A stretch of 64,000 nt of DNA, taken from Brucella pseudogrignonensis. Its GTDB lineage: Bacteria > Pseudomonadota > Alphaproteobacteria > Rhizobiales > Rhizobiaceae. The stretch spans positions 124,001-188,000 of the forward strand of contig NZ_NNRM01000021.1 in the NCBI RefSeq assembly GCF_002252525.1. Direction: 5' to 3'. The position numbers were made by a program, and so were the translations under genes. This document shows, one piece after another, positions 48,719 through 57,586 of the stretch. The stretch's first letter is position 1. Each line of letters starts with the position of its first letter. The notes beneath the pieces were generated by a model, which saw only the letters and a program-made list of their open reading frames with translations, did no database searches and was not told where the DNA came from.

Positions 48719-48937
48719 TCAGTGACGTTTTTGGCGCGGAGGTTGTGCCATCCACCAGATAATACCCATGGCTGGTAAAACCCATAAAAGACCTGTGAGA
48801 AGGAAGTAGAGCAGATGTACCCATGCCGGTGAATTGGCGAGCTGGGCTACAGCGATGATCGTTGCAAAAACTGCATAGATAATCACAAGGGCTACCAGCA
48901 GAAACGTGCCAATGAGTTTTTTCAGCCGAACGGGCAT
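48719..48937 (-). CDS. DUF2842 small membrane protein
   Basis: 72 residues beginning MPVRLKKLIGTFLLVALVII; GAGGAG six bases before the ATG. Two membrane helices (about 9-31 and 39-62) and a basic tail. This alphaproteobacterial family has no known function. It is divergent to the heme A synthase gene, as is common in the order, suggesting a link to respiratory chain biogenesis. Confidence 0.85.
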   Translation of the reverse strand: MPVRLKKLIGTFLLVALVIIYAVFATIIAVAQLANSPAWVHLLYFLLTGLLWVLPAMGIIWWMAQPPRQKRH

Positions 48938-49082
48938 GTCTTTCTCCTCTGTCCTGTCTTCACTAGCTCGTGAGCACGCGCAAAGGAAGCGAAAACGCGT
49001 CGGCATGTCGCGTGAACCTGTCTTGTAACCTCTTCGCCTATGCGGCATGTATCCCTGACTAAATATTGAAGGAAGAGATGGC

Positions 49083-50156
49083 ATGGCGGCAGTTACCGTT
49101 CGACATGAAGGGCAGGGCGCAACAAGATCCCGCGATGATACAAATCGTCGGTTGATCCGGTATTGGCTCTATGCGGTTTTTGTCGTTCTGATCGCCATTG
49201 TCATGGTCGGCGGCGCCACCCGCATGACAGGCTCGGGCCTGTCGATTACCGAGTGGAAGCCGATCCATGGCGTTATTCCGCCACTCAATCATGCAGAATG
49301 GCTGGAAGAATTCGATAAGTACCGCCAGATTCCGCAATATCAGCAGATTAACAAGGGCATGGCCCTTGAAGAGTTTCAGTTCATCTTCTGGTGGGAATGG
49401 GCGCATCGTATGCTGGCCCGCTTCGTGGGCTTTCTGGTGGCGGTGCCGCTTGCGTTCTTCTGGCTTACGGGCCGTCTTAACACGACACTGAAATATCGTA
49501 TGCTCGGTCTGCTTGCATTGGGCGGTTTTCAGGGCGCAATCGGCTGGTGGATGGTTGCATCGGGCCTGAGCGAACGCACAAGTGTCAGCCAGTATCGCCT
49601 GGCGATCCACCTGACCACAGCCTGCGTCATCATAACGGCGGTGTTCTACATCGCCCGCGGTTTGGTGAAATATACCGAACGCCCGGCGGAACGGTCTATC
49701 CAGCGTTTCGCAGGCTGGCTGGTATTTGCGGTGCTGATACAGATTTATCTTGGCGGTCTGGTTGCCGGTCTTCATGCCGGTCTGACTTATAACACCTGGC
49801 CATTGATGGACGGTGCGATCATTCCGTCAGATCTGTTCATACAGTCGCCTTGGTGGCGTAACCTGTTTGAAAATCCAAAGACCGTGCAGTTCGTTCACCG
49901 GATGTTTGCCTATACGGTGCTGGTTCTGGCTGTGCTTCATGCTGTGCAGGTCTGGAAAAACGCAGCTGCAACCACCCATGCGCGCCGGACCATCGTTCTG
50001 CTGGGCCTGATACTGGTACAGGCGGCTATCGGCATTGCAACACTTCTGATGAGCGTTCCACTTGATCTCGGTCTCACACACCAGTTTGTTGCGCTGATGG
50101 TGCTGGCCTTTGCTGTGGCGCATTGGCGCGCAACGAAGGGCGCTTACGAGGGATAG
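49083..50156 (+). CDS. ctaA: Heme A synthase (COX15/CtaA)
   Basis: 357 residues, eight membrane helices. Two internally related halves: [27 protein letters not shown] with [16 protein letters not shown] in the first, and [27 protein letters not shown] with [13 protein letters not shown] in the second, giving the conserved His pairs that hold heme. Oxidises the C8 methyl group of heme O to make heme A for aa3-type cytochrome oxidase. Length and motif set are those of the type-2 (alphaproteobacterial/mitochondrial) enzyme. The start ATG has GAAGGAAGAG upstream. Confidence 0.96.
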   Translation: MAAVTVRHEGQGATRSRDDTNRRLIRYWLYAVFVVLIAIVMVGGATRMTGSGLSITEWKPIHGVIPPLNHAEWLEEFDKYRQIPQYQQINKGMALEEFQFIFWWEWAHRMLARFVGFLVAVPLAFFWLTGRLNTTLKYRMLGLLALGGFQGAIGWWMVASGLSERTSVSQYRLAIHLTTACVIITAVFYIARGLVKYTERPAERSIQRFAGWLVFAVLIQIYLGGLVAGLHAGLTYNTWPLMDGAIIPSDLFIQSPWWRNLFENPKTVQFVHRMFAYTVLVLAVLHAVQVWKNAAATTHARRTIVLLGLILVQAAIGIATLLMSVPLDLGLTHQFVALMVLAFAVAHWRATKGAYEG

Positions 50157-50186
50157 GCTTCGGGCCTATTATGAAGGGGTCCAAGC

Positions 50187-51011
50187 CTAAGCCGTCAGGC
50201 GCAGGCTTCGTAGCGCAGAGGCTATTTTCAGCTCCCGCGCTTCATCGGCATCATTGCCGTCTTCACGGTGCCACGCCGCCGAAAGGCAGCCATAAGCAAA
50301 AGCATAATCCAGAACATAGGCCGGATCGCGTTTGAGGATTGGCGCGAAATGCTCGGCCATGTGCTTTGCGCGTTGAAGATCAAGGCACAGATCATCGCGA
50401 TCAAGCGGATTGTAGAAGATATTGGCGGCATCGAATGCTGCATCACCTATCAATCCATGGGGATCGATCACCAGCCACCCGCGCGGCCCAAAAATGACGT
50501 TCTCGTGGTGAATATCACCATGCAGCGGAATGACGCTATGTGGCGATGACAGAAGGCGTTGGGCAAGGGATGCGGCTTCCGCATAGACCGGGCTTTCATT
50601 GGCGACTGCAAACAGACCTGCGAAATGCTTATCCAAAGGCTGCAGATCAGTGGGAACGGCAGCGGGAGAAGGCTGATGCAGTGCAGCCAGAACCTCACCG
50701 AAAACTGTCAGGCACTCGCCGTCTTTACCGTTCTTCAGGTGCTGATCAAGATGATAGCTGCCCGCATATTCGAGCAGCATCGACGTGTCTTTGAGATCGT
50801 AAAGCTTTGCAGCGCCGTGACCGTCACGCCATGAAAGATAATGCGCGCCACGCAATTCTTCCATGCCTGCAGGCTTCAGCTGCTTGATAACAAAAACGTC
50901 GTCTGGATAATCGTTGCGTTCGACTTTCCAGACGAGGCTTGAATGTGTATCAGCCAGTGGCTCAAAAGAGCCGATATTCCATTCGGCAGGGAATATCGGC
51001 CTTTCCGTCAT
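50187..51011 (-). CDS. Aminoglycoside/hydroxyurea phosphotransferase-like kinase
   Basis: 274 residues. Kinase-like fold with VFVIKQLKPAGMEELRGAHYLSW (nucleotide-binding Lys), LHGDIHHENVIF (Brenner-type catalytic loop) and GWLVIDPHGLIGDAAFDAANIFYNPL (metal-binding Asp), the signature of the APH(6)/hydroxyurea family. Members phosphorylate streptomycin or hydroxyurea, but chromosomal copies like this often have unknown natural substrates. It starts by TAATG overlap with argC, so is cotranscribed with it. Confidence 0.85.
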   Translation of the reverse strand: MTERPIFPAEWNIGSFEPLADTHSSLVWKVERNDYPDDVFVIKQLKPAGMEELRGAHYLSWRDGHGAAKLYDLKDTSMLLEYAGSYHLDQHLKNGKDGECLTVFGEVLAALHQPSPAAVPTDLQPLDKHFAGLFAVANESPVYAEAASLAQRLLSSPHSVIPLHGDIHHENVIFGPRGWLVIDPHGLIGDAAFDAANIFYNPLDRDDLCLDLQRAKHMAEHFAPILKRDPAYVLDYAFAYGCLSAAWHREDGNDADEARELKIASALRSLRLTA

Positions 51012-51946
51012 TAGGCTTTTCCAAGCATCAGATTCATGTTCTGAACAGCGGCACCCGAAGCACCCTTGCCGAGATTGTCGAGCAGCGCCACGAGATTGAC
51101 CTGATTGTCACCTTCCGTGCCAAACACGAACAGCTTCATGCCATCCTTGCCTGCAAGCTCCTCAGCATCGACGCGCGCAAGCTTGCTGCTTTCATCAAGC
51201 GAAACCACTTCCACAATATCCTGACCGGCGTAATGTGCAGTCAGAGCGGCATGAATATCCTTGAGCGATGGAGTGCCTTCAAGCTCGGTAACAAACAGCG
51301 GAACCTGAACGATCATACCCTGCGGGAAACGGCCCACGCTTGGGCTGAAAATCGGACGACGATCCAGACGGCCATGCAACTGAAGCTCCGGCACATGCTT
51401 GTGGTGCAGCGACAAGCCATAAAGGAAGTTATTGGCTGCGAGATGCTCTGGATGGTTCTTGTCTTCCATCTGCGCGATCATCTGCTTGCCGCCGCCCGTA
51501 TAGCCGGAAACCGCGTTGACGCTGATCGGATAATCCGCAGCCAGCAGGCCAGCGTCGCGCAATGGGCGCACCAATGCGATTGCACCTGTCGGATAGCAGC
51601 CGGGATTGGCAACGAGCCGTGCCTCAGAAATCCGCTCACGCTGTCCTTTTGCAAGCTCTGCAAAACCATAGGCCCAGTCGGCATGTACCCGATGTGCGGT
51701 CGAGGTATCGATGATGCGGGTCGAGTTGTGACCTTCCAGCAGTGTGACAGCTTCCTTGGAAGCATCGTCCGGCAGGCAGAGGATCGCGATATCGGCAGCG
51801 CGCAGATAGTCGGCGCGCAAATCCTTGTTGCGTCGCTCGGCTTCCGGGATGGAAATAACTTCAAGATCGTCGCGCTCGGCAAGGCGGCTGCGGATTTGCA
51901 GACCAGTTGTGCCGTGTTCGCCGTCGATGAAGATTTTCGGTTTCAT
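51011..51946 (-). CDS. argC: N-acetyl-gamma-glutamyl-phosphate reductase, type 2
   Basis: 311 residues, the shorter type-2 form found in Alphaproteobacteria. N-terminal [18 protein letters not shown] binds NADPH, and the catalytic Cys117 lies in [22 protein letters not shown] and the C-terminal [31 protein letters not shown] follow the family. Third step of arginine synthesis, reducing N-acetylglutamyl phosphate to the semialdehyde. AAAGG lies before the ATG. Neighbour speB works on agmatine, an arginine product, but a functional link is not implied. Confidence 0.96.
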   Translation of the reverse strand: MKPKIFIDGEHGTTGLQIRSRLAERDDLEVISIPEAERRNKDLRADYLRAADIAILCLPDDASKEAVTLLEGHNSTRIIDTSTAHRVHADWAYGFAELAKGQRERISEARLVANPGCYPTGAIALVRPLRDAGLLAADYPISVNAVSGYTGGGKQMIAQMEDKNHPEHLAANNFLYGLSLHHKHVPELQLHGRLDRRPIFSPSVGRFPQGMIVQVPLFVTELEGTPSLKDIHAALTAHYAGQDIVEVVSLDESSKLARVDAEELAGKDGMKLFVFGTEGDNQVNLVALLDNLGKGASGAAVQNMNLMLGKA

Positions 51947-52029
51947 GCGCTTTGCCTTTAGATTTCAGAAAGTTACATCAATATTCGGAATCGATTTTTC
52001 AGCCACTTGAATCAGTTTCTGAGCTTTAT

Positions 52030-52983
52030 CTATCGTCGTCGTGCTTTTTGTTCAGCCAGCAATCCAAGATAATACATTGCGATTGTGGCACCTGCGATTG
52101 CCGTTATATCAGCATGATCATAAGCCGGTGCAACCTCAACAACGTCCGCACCCACAAAATCAAGCGAAGTGAGCTTACGAAGCACGGAAAGCATTTTTGC
52201 AGACGAAGGGCCACCGGCAACAGGTGTGCCTGTTCCTGGCGCAAAGGCCGGGTCGAGGCAATCAATGTCGAAAGTCAGATAGGTCTTCTTGCCTGCGGTA
52301 CGCTTGAGAATTTCGTCAGCAATTGCCTGCGCCGACATATCCTCGACTTCGTGACCATAAATGATCTTGATGCCGCAATCTTCCGGCGCATGTGTGCGAA
52401 TACCGACCTGGATCGAATGTTCGGGGTCGATAATCCCGTCACGAACGGCACGCGCGACGAAAGAGCCGTGATCGATGCGTTTGCCATCGTCGAACCACGT
52501 ATCCTGATGTGCGTCAAACTGAACGAGCGCCAGCGGGCCATATTTTGCAGCGTGGGCTTTAAGCAGGGGCCACGTCACGAAATGATCGCCGCCAAGCGTT
52601 AGCAAAAATGCATCTGATTTGAGGATTTTTGCGGCTTCCCGCTCGATAGTAGCTGGCGTCTTATAGTGATTGCCATAATCAAGCAGGCAATCACCGTAGT
52701 CGATGACAGCAAGGTCTTCGAACAGATCGCGCTCGAATGGATATTGCGGATCATTGTCGAAAATTGCCGATGCACGCCGAATGGCCTGCGGACCAAACCG
52801 TGCGCCCGGACGATTAGAGACCGCCGCATCGAATGGAATACCCCAGACCACTGCTTCTACACCTTTCAACGATTTACTGTAAAGACGCCGCATAAACGAC
52901 AGCACACCCGCATGGGTGGGGTCGGTGGCAGCACTTGTCAGGCTGCGAGCGGTGAAAGCATGGTCAATCGTCTTAGAAGGCAT
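52030..52983 (-). CDS. speB: Agmatinase
   Basis: 317 residues of the ureohydrolase family. The binuclear manganese site residues are visible in GGDHFVTWP, FDAHQDTWFDD and TFDIDCLDPAFAPGTGTPVAGG. Splits agmatine to putrescine and urea. N-terminal segment (1-45) and the GIPFDAAVSNRPGARFGPQAIRRAS stretch fit bacterial agmatinases. Related enzymes (guanidinobutyrase, arginase) share these motifs, so substrate is assigned by overall similarity. Confidence 0.92.
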   Translation of the reverse strand: MPSKTIDHAFTARSLTSAATDPTHAGVLSFMRRLYSKSLKGVEAVVWGIPFDAAVSNRPGARFGPQAIRRASAIFDNDPQYPFERDLFEDLAVIDYGDCLLDYGNHYKTPATIEREAAKILKSDAFLLTLGGDHFVTWPLLKAHAAKYGPLALVQFDAHQDTWFDDGKRIDHGSFVARAVRDGIIDPEHSIQVGIRTHAPEDCGIKIIYGHEVEDMSAQAIADEILKRTAGKKTYLTFDIDCLDPAFAPGTGTPVAGGPSSAKMLSVLRKLTSLDFVGADVVEVAPAYDHADITAIAGATIAMYYLGLLAEQKARRR

Positions 52984-53060
52984 GGCCGGCTCCCGGATGG
53001 TGTCTCAACTCTCATAGCGCTTCACGAAGCAAAATGGGAGATTGCTTTATGCGGTTTTAA

Positions 53061-53107
53061 AGCATGTCGCGGAAAAGTGGGAACCGGTTTTCCGATAACG
53101 ATATGCT
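53061..53107. repeat. RIME-like palindromic intergenic repeat
   Basis: A 47-base imperfect palindrome: AGCATGTCG at one end and CGATATGCT at the other, with inner arms CGGAAAA and TTTTCCG. It resembles the short intergenic palindromes (AGCATGTCGCG...GATAACGACATGC type) scattered through genomes of rhizobia and Brucella. Lies between speB and the monooxygenase-fold gene. Confidence 0.7.
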
Positions 53108-53145
53108 TAAAATCAAAAAAGATGGGGCGATCATAATGATTACGA

Positions 53146-53496
53146 TTAAGTGCGACGCCCTCTATCTTCAAACCCGTAAGCGCGTTCTACACGCGCAATG
53201 CGAACGCAATAAGTTTCATACCACTGCTGGCGACCAAGCTTTTGTGCCACAAGATGATCGACGTCGCGCTTCCATGCTCGGATGCTATCTTCATCCACCC
53301 AGAATGAATTGGTAATGCCGAAACCTTCTGCATCGCGCGCACTCTCAACGCCAATATAGCCGGGCTGCTTTGCAGCAAGCTCCGCCATGCGGTCGGCCAT
53401 TTTACCATAGCCATCATCATCGCCCAGACGTTGCGACGAAAACGAAACAACGAAGTAGGGTGGTTGGGGTGTATGAGCGAAGCGTTGCGACGGCAT
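53146..53496 (-). CDS. Antibiotic biosynthesis monooxygenase-fold protein
   Basis: 116 residues. ABM ferredoxin-like fold pattern: YFVVSFSSQRLGDDDGYGKMADRMAELAAKQPGYIGVES, then FGITNSFWVDEDSIRAWKRDVDHLVAQKLGRQQWYETYCVRI. These small proteins are heme-degrading enzymes or cofactor-free oxygenases; the specific role here is unknown. Stands alone. Confidence 0.85.
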   Translation of the reverse strand: MPSQRFAHTPQPPYFVVSFSSQRLGDDDGYGKMADRMAELAAKQPGYIGVESARDAEGFGITNSFWVDEDSIRAWKRDVDHLVAQKLGRQQWYETYCVRIARVERAYGFEDRGRRT

Positions 53497-53532
53497 TTAT
53501 TGTTTCCAGCTTTACAATCCGGTGATCAATAA

Positions 53533-53558
53533 CAAAAAAGCGGACCCGAAGGCCCGCT
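53533..53558 (-). terminator. Terminator of the rplM-rpsI operon
   Basis: On the minus strand AGCGGGCC, loop TTCG, GGTCCGCT (one wobble) followed by TTTTTTG. Located about 55 bases after the rpsI stop. Confidence 0.88.
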
Positions 53559-53586
53559 TTTCTGTAATTCCAAAGCGATAAATATG

Positions 53587-53633
53587 AACGCTTCGAGAAC
53601 TGGCCTGAAGCGTATTAACGCTTCGAGAACTGG
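53587..53633. repeat. Duplicated 3' end of rpsI
   Basis: The 17-base string AACGCTTCGAGAACTGG occurs at 53617-53633 (the last codons and stop of rpsI) and again at 53587-53603, thirty bases further downstream in the gene's own direction. A small tandem duplication that leaves the coding sequence intact. Confidence 0.8.
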
Positions 53634-54088
53634 AACGAACGGCGAGCCTTGGCCTTACCGTACTTCTTACGTTCAACAACGCGGCTATCACGGGTAAGGA
53701 AGCCACCCTTCTTAAGAACCGTGCGAAGGCCTGGTTCGTAGTAGGTGAGTGCCTTGGAGATGCCGTGACGAACAGCACCGGCCTGACCGGAAAGACCGCC
53801 GCCAACAACAGTTGCGACAACGTCGAACTGACCAGCGCGGTTCGAAGCAACGATTGGCTGCTGCAGGATCATCTGCAGAACCGGACGTGCGAAATACGCA
53901 GCGAATTCTTTGCCGTTGACTGTGATCTTGCCAGAACCTGGCTTGACCCAAACGCGAGCAATCGCATCTTTACGCTTGCCGGTCGCGTAAGCGCGGCCCT
54001 GAGCGTCGATCTTCTGAACGTGAACCGGAGCGGCTTGTTCAACGGCTACGCTGCCGAGTTCTTCGAGCGAGTTGAGCTGCTCAGCCAT
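53615..54088 (-). CDS. rpsI: 30S ribosomal protein S9
   Basis: 157 residues. Core [50 protein letters not shown] and the C-terminal [17 protein letters not shown] with the universal SKR tail that reaches the decoding site. Two bases downstream of rplM, the conserved S9/L13 operon order. The extra N-terminal 25 residues are common in Alphaproteobacteria. Confidence 0.98.
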   Translation of the reverse strand: MAEQLNSLEELGSVAVEQAAPVHVQKIDAQGRAYATGKRKDAIARVWVKPGSGKITVNGKEFAAYFARPVLQMILQQPIVASNRAGQFDVVATVVGGGLSGQAGAVRHGISKALTYYEPGLRTVLKKGGFLTRDSRVVERKKYGKAKARRSFQFSKR

Positions 54089-54090
54089 GA

Positions 54091-54555
54091 TTATGCATTC
54101 CCTTTGTTCTTGCGGTTCAGCGCTGCAACGTCCAGAACTTCTGGCTGCTGAGCTTCATGCTGATGTTCTGCACCTGCGTAAACGCGCAGGTTCTTCATCT
54201 GGCGACGGCCAAGAGGACCGCGTGGGATCATGCGCTCGATAGCCTTTTCAAGAACGCGTTCCGGGAAACGGCCTTCGAGAATCTGGCGAGCAGTACGTTC
54301 CTTGATGCCACCTGGATGGCCAGTGTGCCAGTAGTAAACCTTGTCGGTGTACTTCTTGCCGGTCAGAACAACCTTGTCTGCATTGATGATGATGACATTG
54401 TCGCCATCGTCAACGTGCGGGGTGAAGGTTGCTTTATGCTTACCGCGCAGGCGATTGGCGACGAGGGATGCGAGACGACCGACGACGAGACCTTCTGCGT
54501 CGATCAGAATCCACTTCTTCACCACTTCGGCTGGCTTCTGAGAAAAAGTTGCCAT
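54091..54555 (-). CDS. rplM: 50S ribosomal protein L13
   Basis: 154 residues beginning [25 protein letters not shown] precedes the ATG. Signature stretches [57 protein letters not shown] and [24 protein letters not shown]. An early assembler of the large subunit. First gene of the operon with rpsI; the 240-base upstream gap would contain its promoter and leader. Confidence 0.98.
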   Translation of the reverse strand: MATFSQKPAEVVKKWILIDAEGLVVGRLASLVANRLRGKHKATFTPHVDDGDNVIIINADKVVLTGKKYTDKVYYWHTGHPGGIKERTARQILEGRFPERVLEKAIERMIPRGPLGRRQMKNLRVYAGAEHQHEAQQPEVLDVAALNRKNKGNA

Positions 54556-54795
54556 TGAAGTCTTCCTTGACTTAATCCCCGATCTTGCGATCCGGGCTTT
54601 TCTTGTTGCTTGTGTTGGTCGTACCAATCGTGACGACGGCCAACCGTAAGAACGTATAAAAGCGGGCTTCCATACGTGCTGGGCGGGTCGATACACAAAC
54701 TCTGACGGGCCGTCAAGCGCTGTTTTTACCGCAATCTTTTAAAATATCAATAAAAACAAAGACTTATGATATTGGTATTATAATACCGTATCTTT

Positions 54796-55242
54796 TTATC
54801 GTGGTGGAATGGAATAAGTCGCGGTTGCGTGTGCAATAAGCTCACCTGTTGTGGTGCTTGTAAGGCTTATATCCAAAACGGCCAAACGCTTTCCGAGCTT
54901 GAGAATCCGTGCCACGGCTTCGACTATGCCTGGATCGGCTTTGCGGAGAAAATTGATGTTGAGGTTGGTCGTGACCGCCAGCGCTACAGGCCCGATATGA
55001 CCTAAAATCGCTGCGTAAGCCGCCACATCAGCCAGGGCAAAGAGAGAAGGGCCTGATACAGTGCCGCCCGGTCGTAAATGTTGTTCGTCAGCATGAAGAT
55101 GCATGATCGCAGCACCCTCGCTGACCGACACGATCTTAAAGCTTTCACCAAGCTGCGGAAATTCGCGCTCCATGAAGGTTTGTAAATCTTCAATGCTCAT
55201 GACGGGACTCAAGCCGGTATGGTGTGCGGTGCTGATGTTCAT
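54796..55242 (-). CDS. PaaI-like hotdog thioesterase
   Basis: 148 residues. Hotdog fold: EQHLRPGGTVSGPSLFALADVAAYAAIL with the G-x-x-x-x-x-D helix typical of PaaI/YbgC-type thioesterases, followed by VTTNLNINFLRKADPGIVEAVARILKLGKRLAVLDISL. Probably hydrolyses acyl- or aryl-CoA thioesters. GGGAGA lies before ATG 55242; an internal ATG (residue 15) is possible. Divergent to the CoA-binding protein gene. Confidence 0.9.
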   Translation of the reverse strand: MNISTAHHTGLSPVMSIEDLQTFMEREFPQLGESFKIVSVSEGAAIMHLHADEQHLRPGGTVSGPSLFALADVAAYAAILGHIGPVALAVTTNLNINFLRKADPGIVEAVARILKLGKRLAVLDISLTSTTTGELIAHATATYSIPPR

Positions 55243-55345
55243 CTTCTCTCCCTTGTAATAAGGAATAGGGGGAGTACGGCCGGTCTTGCAAGCCTGTGTT
55301 TCTGTATGCTTACAATAAAAGCCGCAATGGCATTGGAGGAACGTT

Positions 55346-55768
55346 ATGCAGATGTCTTCAGATTACGAGATTCTCGATATTCTGCAGTCGGTCAAAACGA
55401 TTGCTTTGCTTGGTGCTTCGCCAAAACCGGAGCGGCCGAGCAACGGTGTCATGAAGTTTCTGTTGGATCGTGGCTATCACGTCATTCCCGTTAATCCGGG
55501 GCAGGTGGGAAAGACCATCCACGGGCAGCAAGTCGTAGCCGAGCTTGCCGACATCAATGAGCCGATTGATATGGTGGACGTGTTTCGCGCGTCCTATTCA
55601 CTTCCCGGTATTGTGGATGAAATTCTCACCTTAAAACATCGCCCGGCCGTTCTTTGGACACAGCTTGATGTGGTGCATGAAGAGGCTGCAAAAAAGGCTG
55701 AAGAAGCTGGCTTGAAGGTTGTGATGGATCGGTGTCCAGCTATCGAGTACCCGCGTCTGATTGGTTGA
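55346..55768 (+). CDS. CoA-binding protein (YccU-like)
   Basis: 140 residues. Rossmann-type CoA-binding domain: IALLGASPKPERPSNGVMKFLLDRGYHVIPVNPG, then PIDMVDVFR, AVLWTQLDVVHEEAAKKAEEAGLKVVMDRCPAIEYPRL. Stand-alone versions bind CoA, exact role unknown. GGAGG precedes the ATG. Directly upstream of the metY leader. Confidence 0.9.
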   Translation: MQMSSDYEILDILQSVKTIALLGASPKPERPSNGVMKFLLDRGYHVIPVNPGQVGKTIHGQQVVAELADINEPIDMVDVFRASYSLPGIVDEILTLKHRPAVLWTQLDVVHEEAAKKAEEAGLKVVMDRCPAIEYPRLIG

Positions 55769-55797
55769 CCGTAAACCACGGAATTAATTTCTTTAAT

Positions 55798-55890
55798 TGT
55801 GTCGCTCGGAGCAAGTTCCTCCTTTGCTTTCTTTCAAGCAAAGCCTAACGTCCGGTCACATTATTTGGCATAGGCTGTCAGGAGGAACTC
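55798..55890 (+). promoter_or_regulatory. Structured metY leader with ribosome-site sequestering stem
   Basis: The string AGTTCCTCCT (55814-55823) is a perfect ten-base complement of AGGAGGAACT (55880-55889), which contains the metY ribosome site just before ATG 55891. Between them lie two further stems: CTTTGCTT / AAGCAAAG (55822-55843) and GCCTA / TAGGC (55843-55875). The result is a closed junction whose closing stem hides the ribosome site, as translational riboswitches do. It does not show the SAM-I or SAM-II core sequences that I know. Ligand or regulator unknown. Confidence 0.6.
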
Positions 55891-57174
55891 ATGTCTAAGC
55901 GCTCACCAGGGATCGAAACACTCGCAGTTCACGCAGGCGCGAAGCCTGACCCAACCACGGGCGCGCGGGCCACACCGATCTATCAGACCACATCCTTCGT
56001 GTTTAACGATGCAGATCATGCCGCATCTCTGTTTGGCCTGCAGGCTTTTGGCAATATCTATACGCGCATCACAAATCCAACCACAGCCGTTCTGGAAGAG
56101 CGCATTGCGGCACTTGAAGGTGGTACGGCGGCTGTTGCGACGGCTTCCGGTCATGCTGCACAGCTGCTTGTTTTCCATACACTGCTGCAGCCGGGTGATA
56201 ATTTCATCGCAGCGCGCCAGCTTTACGGCGGTTCGATCAACCAGTTCGGTCAGTCGTTCAAATCTTTCGGCTGGCAGGTCCGTTGGGCTGATGCGACCAA
56301 CCCGACCGATTTTGCAAAGCAGATCGATAGCAAAACACGCGCAATCTTCATTGAAAGCTTTGCCAATCCGGGTGGAATCGTCGTCGATATCGAAGCGATT
56401 GCCGAAATTGCACACAAGCATGGTCTGCCACTGATCGTAGATAATACGCTGGCATCGCCTTATCTGGTACGCCCGATTGAGCACGGCGCGGATATCGTCG
56501 TGCATTCGCTGACCAAATTCATCGGCGGTCATGGCAATTCGATGGGGGGCATTCTGGTTGACGCTGGCACATTTGATTGGGCCAAGTCCGGCAATTATCC
56601 TCTTCTGACTGAACCGCGCCCAGACTATGCAGGGCTCGAATTGCATAAGACCTTTGGCAATATCTCGTTTGCCATTGCGGCGCGCGTGCTCGGTCTGCGT
56701 GATTTTGGCCCGGCCATTTCACCGTTCAATGCATTCCAGATCCTGACAGGCGTTGAAACGCTGCCACTGCGTATGCAGCGCCACGCGGATAACGCATTGA
56801 AAGTTGCGTCATGGCTGCATGGGCACGAAAAAGTGTCCTGGGTAAATTATGCAGGACTGCCGCATGACAAATATCATGCGCTGCAGCAGAAATATTCGCC
56901 GAAGGGCGCTGGCTCGGTTTTCACCTTCGGTCTGAAGAGTGGCTATGAAGCGGGCGTCAAGTTTGTTGATAGCCTTGAGCTGTTCTCGCTTCTCGCCAAT
57001 ATCGGTGACACGCGTTCGCTGGTTATTCACCCGGCATCAACGACGCATCGTCAGCTGACTGACGAACAGAAGGTCGCGGCGGGCGCAGGTCCTGACGTTG
57101 TTCGTCTGTCCATTGGCATTGAAGACGCCGATGACATCATCGCTGATATCGAGCAGGCACTCGGCAAGGTTTGA
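55891..57174 (+). CDS. metY: O-acetylhomoserine sulfhydrylase (MetY-type)
   Basis: 427 residues, a PLP enzyme of the Cys/Met metabolism family. Typical start ETLAVHAGAKPDPTTGARATPIYQTTSFVF, the YTRITNPTTAVLEERIAALEGG stretch, and the PLP-binding Lys209 in VVHSLTKFIGGHG. The length and the FGNISFAIAARVLGLRDFG segment favour the O-acetylhomoserine branch (MetY) over cystathionine synthase. Makes homocysteine from O-acetylhomoserine and sulfide. The leader can sequester its ribosome site. Confidence 0.93.
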   Translation: MSKRSPGIETLAVHAGAKPDPTTGARATPIYQTTSFVFNDADHAASLFGLQAFGNIYTRITNPTTAVLEERIAALEGGTAAVATASGHAAQLLVFHTLLQPGDNFIAARQLYGGSINQFGQSFKSFGWQVRWADATNPTDFAKQIDSKTRAIFIESFANPGGIVVDIEAIAEIAHKHGLPLIVDNTLASPYLVRPIEHGADIVVHSLTKFIGGHGNSMGGILVDAGTFDWAKSGNYPLLTEPRPDYAGLELHKTFGNISFAIAARVLGLRDFGPAISPFNAFQILTGVETLPLRMQRHADNALKVASWLHGHEKVSWVNYAGLPHDKYHALQQKYSPKGAGSVFTFGLKSGYEAGVKFVDSLELFSLLANIGDTRSLVIHPASTTHRQLTDEQKVAAGAGPDVVRLSIGIEDADDIIADIEQALGKV

Positions 57175-57178
57175 TGCG

Positions 57179-57526
57179 ATGAGCCGATTCCTCAGCTTTG
57201 ATATCGATGGTGTGGAACCAGAAGAAAGCGCTCCTTTGCCGGAGCGCGTTCTTTCGGGCGATCCGCGGTTTCTTACGTGGAACTTCGAGGAAAGTACCGA
57301 CGGCAAGCTATTCGCAGGCATATGGGAGAGCTCATCCGGAAAATGGCGCGTAGAATATGACGAATGGGAGTTTTGCCATATTCTGGCAGGCCACTCGGTT
57401 TTGACGGAAGAGGGCGGCGAAGCACGTACGCTTAAAGCAGGCGATAGTTTTGTTATTCAGCCGGGTTTCAAAGGTACCTGGGACGTTATTGAAACTACGC
57501 GCAAAGAATATGTAATCCGGCTTTGA
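57179..57526 (+). CDS. Small cupin-domain protein (DUF861 type)
   Basis: 115 residues beginning MSRFLSFDIDGVEPEESAPL. Single cupin: FAGIWESSSGKWRVEYDEWEFCHILAGHSVLTEEGGEARTLKAGDSFVIQPGFKGTWDVI. The metal-binding His set is incomplete (Glu and one His kept), usual for cupin_3/DUF861 members. Four bases after metY, so cotranscribed. Function unknown. Confidence 0.88.
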   Translation: MSRFLSFDIDGVEPEESAPLPERVLSGDPRFLTWNFEESTDGKLFAGIWESSSGKWRVEYDEWEFCHILAGHSVLTEEGGEARTLKAGDSFVIQPGFKGTWDVIETTRKEYVIRL

Positions 57527-57552
57527 AAGTGCCGCTTGATTGTTTGAAACTG

Positions 57553-57586
57553 AAAGGCCCGGTCGATTGACCGGGCCTTTCTTTTT
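57553..57586. terminator. Bidirectional terminator between metY-cupin and the aldehyde dehydrogenase
   Basis: Perfect twelve-base stem AAAGGCCCGGTC / GACCGGGCCTTT with loop GATT, followed by CTTTTT. It touches the aldehyde dehydrogenase stop (57585), and may also end leftward transcription, though the T-tract is poorer in that direction. Confidence 0.88.

Noticed and set aside
50939-51961. 340-residue plus-strand ORF opposite argC
   Set aside because: Antisense shadow of a conserved enzyme gene.
55798-55890. metY leader as a known SAM-II riboswitch
   Set aside because: I could not find the SAM-II core (for example the GCTAAA element) in the sequence; therefore it is left as an unassigned leader instead of a named riboswitch.
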